A stretch of 24,678 bases of DNA, taken from the NCBI RefSeq assembly GCF_000716335.1, contig NZ_KL591005.1:5983-30660 (forward strand), given 5' to 3'. Below the pieces are notes generated by a model. The model worked only from the letters and a program-made list of their open reading frames with translations. It did not search any database and had not been told where the DNA came from. Of this stretch, positions 12,717 to 20,275 are shown in pieces (position 1 is the first letter of the stretch; each line of letters starts with the position of its first letter). Origin of the DNA: Streptomyces sp. NRRL S-118 (GTDB lineage: Bacteria > Actinomycetota > Actinomycetes > Streptomycetales > Streptomycetaceae). The translations under genes and the position numbers were made by a program.

Positions 12717-15335
12717 TTACTTGCGCATGACCTCGGGCTCGTGGCGGCGCAGCAGCCGCGCCACCAGGAAGCCGCAGGCGATGCCGATCAGCAGCAGGAC
12801 GGTGACGTTGAAGCCCCACTGGCCGGCCGTGTGGTCCCACAGCGGGTCCAGGTTCGTCGGGTCCTTCGGGTCCCACGGCGGCATCAGGTGGGCGAGGTCC
12901 AGCGTGGCACCGGCGCCGGCGATGGCCCAGCGCGACGGCATCAGCCAGGCGAACTGCTCCAGGCCCGGGGACCCGTACACCTGGAACAGGATGCCGGTGA
13001 AGACGACCTGGACGATCGCGAACATGACCAGCAGCGGCATGGTCTTCTCGGCGGTCTTCACCAGGGAGGAGATGACCAGGCCGAACATCATCGAGGTGAA
13101 GCCGAGGGCGATGATCACGACGCAGAGCTCGACGGCGGGGGGCATGATGAGGCCCTCCTCCGGGAGATCGCGGGTGGCGAAGCCGATGGCGCAGATGATG
13201 ACGCCCTGGATCGCCGTGATCACGCCGAGGACGATCACCTTCGACATCAGGTACGCCGAGCGGGACAGGCCGGTGGCCCGCTCCCGTTCGTAGATGACCC
13301 GTTCCTTGATCAGCTCTCGTACGGAGTTGGCGGCGCCCGAGAAGCACATGCCGACCGCGAGGATCAGCATGATCGTGCCGGCGTCGCCGTTGAAGCGGGA
13401 CGGCGGCGTCGGCGGTGCGAGACCGAAGTCGGCCGGGATGACGACCGAGACCAGGCCGAGGACGGCCGGGAGGATCACCATCAGACCCATGAAGCCCTTG
13501 TCGGACGCGATGACCGACGCGTAGCGGCGGATCAGGGTCCACAGCTGCGCGCCCCAGCTCTGCGGCTTGGGCGGGCGCATGGCCTGGGCCGACGGCATCT
13601 GCACCGACTGCGGGGCGACGGCGTCGATGTCCGCGGCGTACATCTGGTAGTGCTGCGAGCCCTTCCAGCGGCCCGCCCAGTCGTAGTCGCGGTAGTTCTC
13701 GAACGCGGAGAAGACATCGGCCCAGGTGTCGTAGCCGAAGAAGTTGAGCGCCTCCTCCGGCGGGCCGAAGTACGCCACCGAACCGCCCGGCGCCATGACG
13801 AGCAGCTTGTCGCAGATCGCCAGCTCGGCGACCGAGTGGGTGACGACGAGGACCGTGCGGCCGTCGTCGGCCAGCCCGCGCAGCAGCTGCATGACGTCGC
13901 GGTCCATGCCCGGGTCGAGACCGGAGGTCGGCTCGTCCAGGAAGATCAGCGACGGCTTGGTCAGCAGCTCCAGGGCGACGGACACGCGCTTGCGCTGGCC
14001 GCCGGAGAGGGAGGTGACCTTCTTCTCCTTGTGGACGTCCAGCTTGAGCTCGCGCAGGACCTCGTCGATCCGGGCCTCGCGCTCCTGCTCGGTGGTGTCC
14101 GCGGGGAAGCGGAGCTTCGCGGCGTACTTGAGCGCGGTCCGGACGGTCAGCTCCTTGTGCAGGATGTCGTCCTGCGGGACCAGACCGATGCGCTGACGCA
14201 GCTCGGCGAACTGCTTGTACAGGTTCCGGTTGTCGTAGAGGACGTCACCCTGGTTGGCGGGGCGGTAACCGGTGAGCGCCTTGAGGAGGGTCGACTTGCC
14301 GGAGCCGGAGGGGCCGATGACGGCGATCAGCGACTTCTCCGGGACGCCGAACGAGACGTCCTTCAGGATCTGCTTGCCGCCGTCCACCGTGACGGTGAGG
14401 TGGCGGGCCGAGAAGGAGACCTCACCGGTGTCGACGAACTCCTCGAGACGGTCCCCGACGAGCCGGAAGGTCGAGTGACCGACGCCGACGATGTCGTTCG
14501 GGCCGATGAGGGCGGAGCCGGACTTGGCCAGCGGCTGGCCGTTGACGTAGGTGCCGTTGTGGGAGCCGAGGTCGCGGATCTCGAAGCGGCCGTCGGGCGT
14601 GGCGTGGAACTCGGCGTGGTGGCGCGAGACCTGGAGGTCGGAGACGACCAGCTCGTTCTCGAGCGCACGACCGATGCGCATCACCCGGCCGAGGGCGAAC
14701 TGGTGGAAGGTGGTCGGGCTCCGGTCGCCGTAGACCGGCGGGGCCCCCGCGGCGCCGCCGCCCTGGCCCGGGACCTTCTGGGCGTACTGCTCGACCGGGC
14801 CGGCGGGACCGGCCGGGCCGCCGGGGCCGGACGGCTGCTGCGGGACGTGGGGCTGCTGCTGTTGCTGCTGCCAGCCCTGGTGCTGCGGAGCGGCCTGCTG
14901 CTGCGGGACCGCCTGGTGCTGCTGCGGGGCCGCCTGCTGAGGCCAGCCGTGCTGCTGCGGCGGGGCCTGGTGGCCCTGGGCCTGTGGAGCCGCGGCCTGC
15001 GCGCTGTGGGCACCCGCGCCCGCCCCCGCTCCGGCGCCGGTCAGATTCAGCCGCGGGCCGTCGGTGGCGTTGCCGAGATGGACGGACGATCCCGGTCCGA
15101 TCTCCATCTGGTGGATCCGCTGGCCCTGCACGTAGGTGCCGTTGGTGGAGCCGTGGTCCTCGATGACCCAACTCCGGCCGCCCCAGCTGATCGTGGCGTG
15201 CCGCCACGAGACCCTGGCGTCGTCGATCACCAGGTCACCCTGCGGATCGCGGCCAAGGGTGTACGACCTGGACGGATCGAGGGCCCAGGTCCTTCCGTTC
15301 AATTCCAGTACGAGTTCCGGCACTCCATGCCCCAC
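12717..15335 (-). CDS. Double-FHA ABC transporter (ABCG-type, Rv1747-like)
   Basis: An 872-aa ATPase-permease fusion matching mycobacterial Rv1747 in architecture and length. FHA domain 1 (about 8-98: GRD 28-30, SWRH 43-46, STNGTYV 63-69) and FHA domain 2 (about 205-295: GR 222-223, SRHH 237-240, SHNGTYVNG 258-266) bind phosphothreonine. Between them lies a Gln/Pro/Ala-rich linker (about 101-200). The ABCG-type ATPase has Walker A GPSGSGKST (341-349), signature LSGGQ (443-447) and Walker B IFLDEPTSGLD (464-474). About six C-terminal membrane segments follow (roughly 612-861). FHA domains suggest control by a Ser/Thr kinase. The start is GTG 15335 with GGGGGAC about 5 nt upstream. The exported substrate is unknown; cell-wall lipid or glycan export is suggested for the mycobacterial homologue. 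Confidence 0.95.
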   Translation of the reverse strand: MGHGVPELVLELNGRTWALDPSRSYTLGRDPQGDLVIDDARVSWRHATISWGGRSWVIEDHGSTNGTYVQGQRIHQMEIGPGSSVHLGNATDGPRLNLTGAGAGAGAGAHSAQAAAPQAQGHQAPPQQHGWPQQAAPQQHQAVPQQQAAPQHQGWQQQQQQPHVPQQPSGPGGPAGPAGPVEQYAQKVPGQGGGAAGAPPVYGDRSPTTFHQFALGRVMRIGRALENELVVSDLQVSRHHAEFHATPDGRFEIRDLGSHNGTYVNGQPLAKSGSALIGPNDIVGVGHSTFRLVGDRLEEFVDTGEVSFSARHLTVTVDGGKQILKDVSFGVPEKSLIAVIGPSGSGKSTLLKALTGYRPANQGDVLYDNRNLYKQFAELRQRIGLVPQDDILHKELTVRTALKYAAKLRFPADTTEQEREARIDEVLRELKLDVHKEKKVTSLSGGQRKRVSVALELLTKPSLIFLDEPTSGLDPGMDRDVMQLLRGLADDGRTVLVVTHSVAELAICDKLLVMAPGGSVAYFGPPEEALNFFGYDTWADVFSAFENYRDYDWAGRWKGSQHYQMYAADIDAVAPQSVQMPSAQAMRPPKPQSWGAQLWTLIRRYASVIASDKGFMGLMVILPAVLGLVSVVIPADFGLAPPTPPSRFNGDAGTIMLILAVGMCFSGAANSVRELIKERVIYERERATGLSRSAYLMSKVIVLGVITAIQGVIICAIGFATRDLPEEGLIMPPAVELCVVIIALGFTSMMFGLVISSLVKTAEKTMPLLVMFAIVQVVFTGILFQVYGSPGLEQFAWLMPSRWAIAGAGATLDLAHLMPPWDPKDPTNLDPLWDHTAGQWGFNVTVLLLIGIACGFLVARLLRRHEPEVMRK

Positions 15336-15392
15336 TAGTTGTCCCCCGAGTGACCCCCGTCGCGGGGAGTCTAGGGATGGTGAACATCGTGG

Positions 15393-15420
15393 GGAACTAT
15401 TTCAGGCCCGGTCCCGTATT
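15393..15420 (+). promoter_or_regulatory. Second ECF-sigma-like promoter match
   Basis: GGAACT (15393-15398), a 16-bp spacer and CGTATT (15415-15420) repeat the pattern found ahead of the Spo0M gene. Transcription would run right from about 15427 into a gap with no evident gene, so the product may be a small RNA or a long serB leader. Confidence 0.35.
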
Positions 15421-15566
15421 CGAAAGTCGGGCGGTGTGAAGACAGCGCGCAGGCGCCTGCGGGCCCTGGCTCCCGTGGGGTGGGGTGGGGGCATGAATAC
15501 CCCTTGAGCGACAAAATCCCGCCAAATAAGCGGGAATGATGCGCAGGGGGAGCAACTCGGAAAGAA

Positions 15567-15590
15567 CCAAGGGCCTTCGCGGGCCTTTGG
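15567..15590. terminator. Possible terminator hairpin in the intergenic region
   Basis: CCAAGGGCC (15567-15575) pairs with GGCCTTTGG (15582-15590) through nine pairs including one G:T, around a 6-nt loop. No T-tract follows. It could end a short transcript begun near 15427. Confidence 0.35.
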
Positions 15591-15930
15591 GTACCCCTCC
15601 GCCCGCCTTCGAACGGTCCTCTTGCCCACGGGCGGGTGCGGGACCGGTCCCGGTGGCCGCGTCCGGCGGGCCGATGTGATCCTGGCCTCGCTCTTCGGCG
15701 CCGGCGAGGTGCCGGGGCCGCCGGCGCGGCAGGGCGGCCGGCGCCGCGGCGGATCGGTCCTCGGCCGGGGCCGGGCGACGGTCCCCCGGCGGGGCCGGGC
15801 GGGCGCCGGGGTCGGGCCGGCCGGCGCCGTCCGCCGGCCCGCCGAACGGGGCGAGCCGTGTGCGCCGGCGGCGTACGCCCCTGCACGCGGCGGCGTCGCG
15901 GCCGGTGCCGGCAGCCGCGGCGCGGGACAG

Positions 15931-15962
<32 letters not shown>

Positions 15963-16151
15963 CGGCGGCTCCCTCCGACGGGGATACGGAGCCGCGGCCC
16001 GGAGCGGTGCCGCCGGGGACGGAGAGCCGCGGCCCGGCACGGCACCGGCCGGGGGGCTCGTCCGGTGGCGGAGGTCCCCCGGAGGGGCCGGTGTCCGGTC
16101 CGCGGGACAGGGGAAGCCCGCCGGGCGCGGGGCCGATACGGTGGGGGGACC

Positions 16152-17360
16152 ATGAGCGCATCGCAGACCTCCGACGTACCCACCCTTCTCGTCAAGATCT
16201 TCGGGAAGGACCGGCCCGGGATCACCGCCGGGCTCTTCGACACCCTCGCCGCCTTCTCGGTCGACGTGGTCGACATCGAGCAGGTCGTCACCCGGGGCCG
16301 CATCGTCCTGTGCGCGCTCGTCACCGAGCCCACCGCGAGCACGGAGGGTGAGCTGCGGGCGACGGTCCACAGCTGGGCGGAGTCGCTGAAGCTCCAGGCG
16401 GAGATCATCTCCGGTACGGGCGACAACCGTCCGCGCGGTGTCGGCCGGTCGCACGTCACCGTGCTCGGGCATCCGCTGACCGCCGAGAACACGGCGGCCA
16501 TAGCGGCCACGATCACCGCGACGGGCGGCAACATCGACCGGATCTTCCGGCTGGCCAAGTATCCGGTGACCGCCGTGGAGTTCGCGGTGTCCGGTACGGA
16601 GACGGAGCCGCTGCGCACGGCGCTCGCCACCGAGGCCGCCGAGATCGGCGTGGACGTGGCGGTCGTGTCGGCGGGGCTGCACCGCCGGGCCCAGCGCCTG
16701 GTCGTCATGGACGTCGACTCGACGCTCATCCAGGACGAGGTGATCGAGCTCTTCGCGGCGCACGCCGGCTGTGAGGACGAGGTCGCCGAGATCACCGCCG
16801 CCGCCATGCGCGGCGAGCTGGACTTCGAGCAGTCGCTCCACGCGCGCGTGGCGCTGCTCGAAGGGCTGGACGAGTCGGTCGTGGACAAGGTCCGCGCGGA
16901 GGTCCGCCTGACGCCGGGCGCCCGCACACTGATCAGGACCCTCAAGCGGCTGGGCTACCAGGTCGGTGTCGTGTCGGGCGGCTTCACGCAGGTGACGGAC
17001 GAGCTGCAGGTACGGCTCGGGCTGGACTTCGCCTCCGCCAACACGCTGGAGGTCGTCGACGGCAAGCTGACCGGCCGCGTCACCGGGGAGATCGTCGACC
17101 GGGCGGGCAAGGCCCGGCTGCTGCGCCGGTTCGCCGCCGAGGCGGGCGTACCGCTGGCCCAGACCGTCGCGATCGGCGACGGCGCCAACGACCTGGACAT
17201 GCTGAACGCCGCGGGCCTGGGCGTGGCCTTCAACGCCAAGCCCGTCGTGCGCCGGGCCGCCGACACCGCCGTGAACGTTCCCTTCCTGGACACGGTCCTC
17301 TACCTGCTGGGCATCACCCGGGAAGAGGTCGAGGCGGCGGACACCGACGTCGTCGGCTGA
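16152..17360 (+). CDS. serB: Phosphoserine phosphatase SerB (ACT-HAD)
   Basis: A 402-aa enzyme for the last step of serine synthesis, O-phosphoserine to serine plus phosphate. Two ACT-type regulatory regions (about 10-85 and 100-172; LLVKIFGKDRPGITAGLFD) precede the HAD catalytic domain. Motif I is VVMDVDSTLIQDE, with nucleophile Asp187 and acid/base Asp189. Motif II is GVVSGGF, and IGDGANDLDML near the C-terminus supplies the Mg-binding aspartates. The length fits actinobacterial SerB with its ACT extension. The ATG at 16152 is preceded by a GGGGGG run; frames further upstream are low-complexity. ACT domains suggest feedback by an amino acid, likely serine. Confidence 0.96.
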   Translation: MSASQTSDVPTLLVKIFGKDRPGITAGLFDTLAAFSVDVVDIEQVVTRGRIVLCALVTEPTASTEGELRATVHSWAESLKLQAEIISGTGDNRPRGVGRSHVTVLGHPLTAENTAAIAATITATGGNIDRIFRLAKYPVTAVEFAVSGTETEPLRTALATEAAEIGVDVAVVSAGLHRRAQRLVVMDVDSTLIQDEVIELFAAHAGCEDEVAEITAAAMRGELDFEQSLHARVALLEGLDESVVDKVRAEVRLTPGARTLIRTLKRLGYQVGVVSGGFTQVTDELQVRLGLDFASANTLEVVDGKLTGRVTGEIVDRAGKARLLRRFAAEAGVPLAQTVAIGDGANDLDMLNAAGLGVAFNAKPVVRRAADTAVNVPFLDTVLYLLGITREEVEAADTDVVG

Positions 17361-17399
17361 CGCTCCGGAACGGTCCGGGCGGGTCCGGGCGGCGGTCCG

Positions 17400-17488
17400 G
17401 ACGGGCCGCAGGGACGACGGGCCGCGGGAGTCCGACGGGCCGCAGGGGGCCCGACGGGCCGCGGGAGTCCGACGGGCCGCGGGGGTCC
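17400..17488. repeat. Five imperfect 16-19-bp tandem repeats after serB
   Basis: The unit GACGGGCCGCRGGRGTCC begins at 17400, 17416, 17434, 17453 and 17471. Copies 2 and 4 are identical over 18 bp; the first is truncated. There are no unique spacers, so this is not a CRISPR. It lies between convergent serB and sixA and looks like local slippage expansion. Confidence 0.8.
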
Positions 17489-17514
17489 GCAGCGGCCGGC
17501 AAGCGAACGGAAGA

Positions 17515-17547
17515 AGGGCCCGGGCACCGAGCTGGTGTCCGGGCCCT
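17515..17547. terminator. Terminator between serB and sixA
   Basis: A 14-bp stem (17515-17528 with 17534-17547, one G:T pair) with a 5-nt loop lies in the convergent gap and ends in TCTC. It probably serves both genes. Confidence 0.75.
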
Positions 17548-17602
17548 CTCACGTCAAGGGCAGCGCGGGCCTCGGCCCTCTCACGTCAGGGGCAGCGCGG
17601 GC
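17542..17602. repeat. 29-bp direct repeat next to the sixA stop
   Basis: 17542-17570 and 17574-17602 are 29-bp direct repeats with one mismatch, separated by 3 bp. The second copy ends just before the sixA stop codon and the first overlaps the right arm of the terminator. It looks like a tandem duplication of the 3' flank. Confidence 0.8.
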
Positions 17603-17603
17603 T

Positions 17604-18122
17604 TCACTCGTGCGGCGCCCAGTAGGCGGTCAGTGTGCCGACCCCGTGCTCGACGGACTTCCACGAGCCGGTGAACTCCACCACGGCGAACGCGGACGTC
17701 GGGAAGCCCCCTCGGCTCATCCGGGCGAGTGTGTCGCCCTCCGCCCGCCCCGCGAGGGCGTCGGCGAGAGCGTGCATCCCGGGGTTGTGGCCGATGACGA
17801 GAAGGTCGTTCACGTCGTCGGACGTCTCGTTGAGCAGCGCGATGAGATCACCGAGCGAGGCTTCGTACAGCCGCTCCTCGTACACGGTCCTGGGCCGCTG
17901 AGGAAGCTCGTGCACTGCCAGTTTCCATGTCTCGCGGGTCCGGACGGCGGTCGAGCACAGGGCCAGATCGAAGGTGATGCCGGTCTCGGCGAGCCTGCGA
18001 CCGGCCACGGGCGCGTCCATGCGTCCTCGGTCGGCGAGCGGCCGCTCGTGGTCGGACACCTGGGGCCAGTCGGCCTTCGCATGCCGGAGTAGCACGATCC
18101 TGCGGGGTGTATCGACGCTCAT
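17604..18122 (-). CDS. sixA: SixA-type phosphohistidine phosphatase
   Basis: A 172-aa histidine-phosphatase-superfamily enzyme of the SixA group, predicted to remove phosphate from phosphohistidine proteins. The catalytic RHAKA motif (13-17) has nucleophile His14. CSTAVRTRETW (56-66) supplies a phosphate-pocket arginine, Glu83/Glu84 lie in the YEERLYEAS segment, and the second catalytic histidine is His112 in VIGHNPGMH. The ATG at 18122 has a GGGG run 3-6 nt upstream. It converges on serB and is followed by a terminator. The actual substrate in actinomycetes is not established. Confidence 0.9.
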   Translation of the reverse strand: MSVDTPRRIVLLRHAKADWPQVSDHERPLADRGRMDAPVAGRRLAETGITFDLALCSTAVRTRETWKLAVHELPQRPRTVYEERLYEASLGDLIALLNETSDDVNDLLVIGHNPGMHALADALAGRAEGDTLARMSRGGFPTSAFAVVEFTGSWKSVEHGVGTLTAYWAPHE

Positions 18123-18179
18123 GGCCCCAGCTTCGCATGAAACGCGCCACGGGGCGCAGGGTGTTGGGCAGCTCCGGCC

Positions 18180-18380
18180 TCAGCGGGAGAGCGTCTGCTG
18201 GATGCGTTCGAGAATGCGCCCGACCGCCGGATCCCCGCCGGTCGCATGCGCCTCACCGCCCCCGGTGATGAGGGCGAGGAGGAGCGCGAAGGCGAGCACC
18301 GGCAGGGCGAGGGCCCACCAGGGCAGGCGGGTGTCGACGCGGCCGGTGACGTGGTGCCGGGTGTGCGTGGGGGCCGACAT
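18180..18380 (-). CDS. Small single-pass membrane protein, unknown function
   Basis: A 66-aa protein with a basic, His/Arg-rich cytoplasmic N-terminus (1-18: MSAPTHTRHHVTGRVDTR), one membrane helix (about 20-41, PWWALALPVLAFALLLALITGG) and a short C-terminal tail with an amphipathic end (VGRILERIQQTLSR). The ATG at 18380 has GGAGG exactly 5 nt upstream, which strongly supports this start over the longer open frame. The gene lies 57 bp upstream of sixA on the same strand and may be co-transcribed. I do not recognise a named family. Confidence 0.8.
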   Translation of the reverse strand: MSAPTHTRHHVTGRVDTRLPWWALALPVLAFALLLALITGGGEAHATGGDPAVGRILERIQQTLSR

Positions 18381-18632
18381 GGCCGCCTCCGTGGGTGCGA
18401 GGGGTCGGTGGGTCCGAGGGTCGTGACCGTCTGTCCCGGACGGTACGGGCCAGCGGGCCCCGGGCCCATCCGGTGATCCACCCACTTCACCCTGACCCGC
18501 GCCCCCTAGGGGATGCGGCCGCGCACAGGGCTCCGGCGCTGAGGGCCTCCCGGACGCGGACGCCCCGGGCACCGCAGCGCTCCGCACTCGAACACTCGGG
18601 CGTCACGGATCAGGAGCCCGGGAGGTCGGATC

Positions 18633-18752
18633 TCAGGGTGAGGCGATCGAGGCGATGATGCCGATGATCACGCCGATCGCCAGCATGGAGCCCACCACGA
18701 TGAGGAGCTTCTTCTGGCCGTTCTGGGGGTTCGGGTCGAGCACAGGTTGCAT
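18633..18752 (-). CDS. 39-aa membrane microprotein, SGM_5486-type transporter-associated
   Basis: A 39-codon gene missed by usual length cut-offs. The polar start MQPVLDPNPQNGQKK is followed by one hydrophobic helix (about 16-36, LLIVVGSMLAIGVIIGII) and a short ASIASP end. A GGGGGA site sits just ahead of the ATG at 18752, and the gene begins 18 bp after the MFS stop codon, so the two are surely one transcript. From memory it matches the small family named SGM_5486 transporter-associated protein, found beside such transporters in Streptomyces. A role as a transporter subunit or stabiliser is inferred. Confidence 0.8.
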   Translation of the reverse strand: MQPVLDPNPQNGQKKLLIVVGSMLAIGVIIGIIASIASP

Positions 18753-18770
18753 GTCCCCCAGTCTCGCACC

Positions 18771-20129
18771 TCAGACCTCGTCCTCGATCGTCCGGTCCCG
18801 GCCGGCGAGGATGCCGACGATCATCTGCGGCACCATCAGGCCCGCCATCAGGGCCAGCGGCGTCCCCCAGCCGCCGCTGTGCTGGTACAGGGCGCCGACC
18901 AGCGTCGGCCCCGGGATCGAGATGAGGTAGCCGACGCTCTGCGCGAAGGCGGAGAGCCGTACGACGCCGCCGCTGCTGCGCGACCGCATGCCGATCATGG
19001 TGAGCGCGAGCGGGAAGGCGCAGTTGGAGACGCCCAGCAGGAGCGCCCACAGCCACGCCCCCTGAGCCGGGGCGAAGAAGAGACCGGCGTATCCGCTCAG
19101 ACCGCAGAGGGCGAGGGCGACGACGATGGGGCCCTGGTTCTTCATCCGGGTGGCGAGCCGGGGGATGACGAAGGCGAGCGGCACGCCCATCACCATGGTC
19201 ACGGCGAGCAGCACCCCGGCGGTGCCGGCGGAGACGCCGGCGTCGCGGAAGATCTGCGGCATCCAGCCCATGGTGATGTACGCGCCCGTGGCCTGGAGCC
19301 CGAAGAAGCAGCCCAGCGCCCAGGCGGTACGGCTGCGCGTGATCCGCAGCGTCCGTGCCTCGCCACCGTTGCCGTCGGCGCTGCCGGCCGCCCCGCGCCC
19401 GGCAGGCCCGTCCACCGCCGCGGCGCCGCGCATCCGGCCCCTCACCAGCGGCAACCAGGCCACCGCGGCAAGCGCGGCGAGGACCGCCCACACGCCCAGG
19501 CCGGTGCGCCAGCTCCCGCCGAGCGCGTCCGTCATGGGTACGGTCGCGGCGGCCGCGAGGGAGGTGCCCAGGGCCAGGGCCATCGAGTACAGGCCGGTCA
19601 TGGTGCCGACGCGGTCGGGGAAGTACCGCTTGACGATCACCGGCATGAGCACGTTGCTGACGGCGATGCCCATCAGGGCGAGCGCGCTGGCGGCGAGAAA
19701 GGCCCAGGTACCGCCGGTGAAGGGCCGCACGGCCAGACCCGCCGTGATGGCGGCCATGCCGGCGAACACGACCGCGGCCGGGCCGAAGCGGCGGGCGAGG
19801 CGGGGCGCGGTGATACCGAAGACGGCGAAGCACAGGGGCGGGACGGAGGTGAGCACCCCGGCCAGGCTGCCGCTCATGTGGAGCCCGTCCCGCACCTCTT
19901 CGAGGAGCGCGCCGAGGCTGGTGATGGCCGGGCGGAGGTTGAGCGCGGCCAGGACGAGCCCGGCGATCAGGAGCCTGCCGAGCCAGAGGGACCAGGGAGC
20001 GCCGTCCGGGCCGGGGGTGGCGCCCGCGGGGCCGGGAGCGGTCGTCGGCACGCGGGCGCGGCCACGTCCCATGGTGTCGGGCTGCGGGGGTATCCGGGGG
20101 GACGTCTGGGTCTGCGGCTCACGGGACAT
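18771..20129 (-). CDS. CynX/NimT-type MFS transporter
   Basis: A 452-aa major facilitator with about 12 membrane helices. A Pro/Gly-rich cytoplasmic N-terminus (about 1-46) precedes helix 1. The family signature ALNLRPAITSLGALLEEVR (about 61-79) places it in the CynX/NimT (cyanate/nitroimidazole) group; APRLARRFGP and the central charged loop (about 232-260) are usual MFS features. The ATG at 20129 has no Shine-Dalgarno; TATGAT ends 6 nt upstream, so the mRNA is probably leaderless. A perfect inverted repeat abuts the -10 box, and the gene diverges from a FadR-type regulator, which likely represses it. The 39-aa microprotein follows. The substrate cannot be deduced. Confidence 0.92.
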   Translation of the reverse strand: MSREPQTQTSPRIPPQPDTMGRGRARVPTTAPGPAGATPGPDGAPWSLWLGRLLIAGLVLAALNLRPAITSLGALLEEVRDGLHMSGSLAGVLTSVPPLCFAVFGITAPRLARRFGPAAVVFAGMAAITAGLAVRPFTGGTWAFLAASALALMGIAVSNVLMPVIVKRYFPDRVGTMTGLYSMALALGTSLAAAATVPMTDALGGSWRTGLGVWAVLAALAAVAWLPLVRGRMRGAAAVDGPAGRGAAGSADGNGGEARTLRITRSRTAWALGCFFGLQATGAYITMGWMPQIFRDAGVSAGTAGVLLAVTMVMGVPLAFVIPRLATRMKNQGPIVVALALCGLSGYAGLFFAPAQGAWLWALLLGVSNCAFPLALTMIGMRSRSSGGVVRLSAFAQSVGYLISIPGPTLVGALYQHSGGWGTPLALMAGLMVPQMIVGILAGRDRTIEDEV

Positions 20130-20135
20130 GAGGCC

Positions 20136-20141
20136 ATCATA
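20136..20141 (-). promoter_or_regulatory. -10 box of the MFS gene (leaderless)
   Basis: On the minus strand TATGAT, GGCCTC, then the ATG at 20129. A TTGGAC at 20 bp upstream is a possible, widely spaced -35. The operator lies between the two. Confidence 0.5.
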
Positions 20142-20142
20142 G

Positions 20143-20157
20143 AATCATGGGATGATT
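20143..20157. promoter_or_regulatory. Inverted-repeat operator between MFS and GntR genes
   Basis: AATCAT-GGG-ATGATT is a perfect 6-bp inverted repeat with a 3-bp spacer. It abuts the TATGAT box of the MFS gene, in the spacer where a repressor would act, and lies 119 bp from the regulator start. Its 15-bp size and symmetry suit a FadR-type GntR dimer. Binding by the neighbouring regulator is inferred. Confidence 0.6.
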
Positions 20158-20275
20158 GACTGTCCAATCGCGCCGTCTCGGGCGGTCCCTCCGTCGGGGT
20201 GCGGGGGCGAGCGCCCACCGGCGCTCCCGTCGCTCACCGATAATCTCCGGGACAGCCCCCAGGACAAGGAGCACC

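Noticed and set aside
12645..15338. An 897-codon open frame opposite the FHA-ABC gene
   Set aside because: It mirrors the reading frame of a gene with complete FHA, ABC and membrane domains. Long antisense frames are normal at this G+C, and its product is a His/Asp/Gly-rich sequence without domains.
17400..17488. CRISPR array
   Set aside because: The units are directly tandem with no unique spacers and no cas genes are present.
17542..17602. Target-site duplication or attachment site of a mobile element
   Set aside because: The 29-bp copies are only 3 bp apart with nothing between, and no integrase or transposase is nearby; a tandem duplication explains them.
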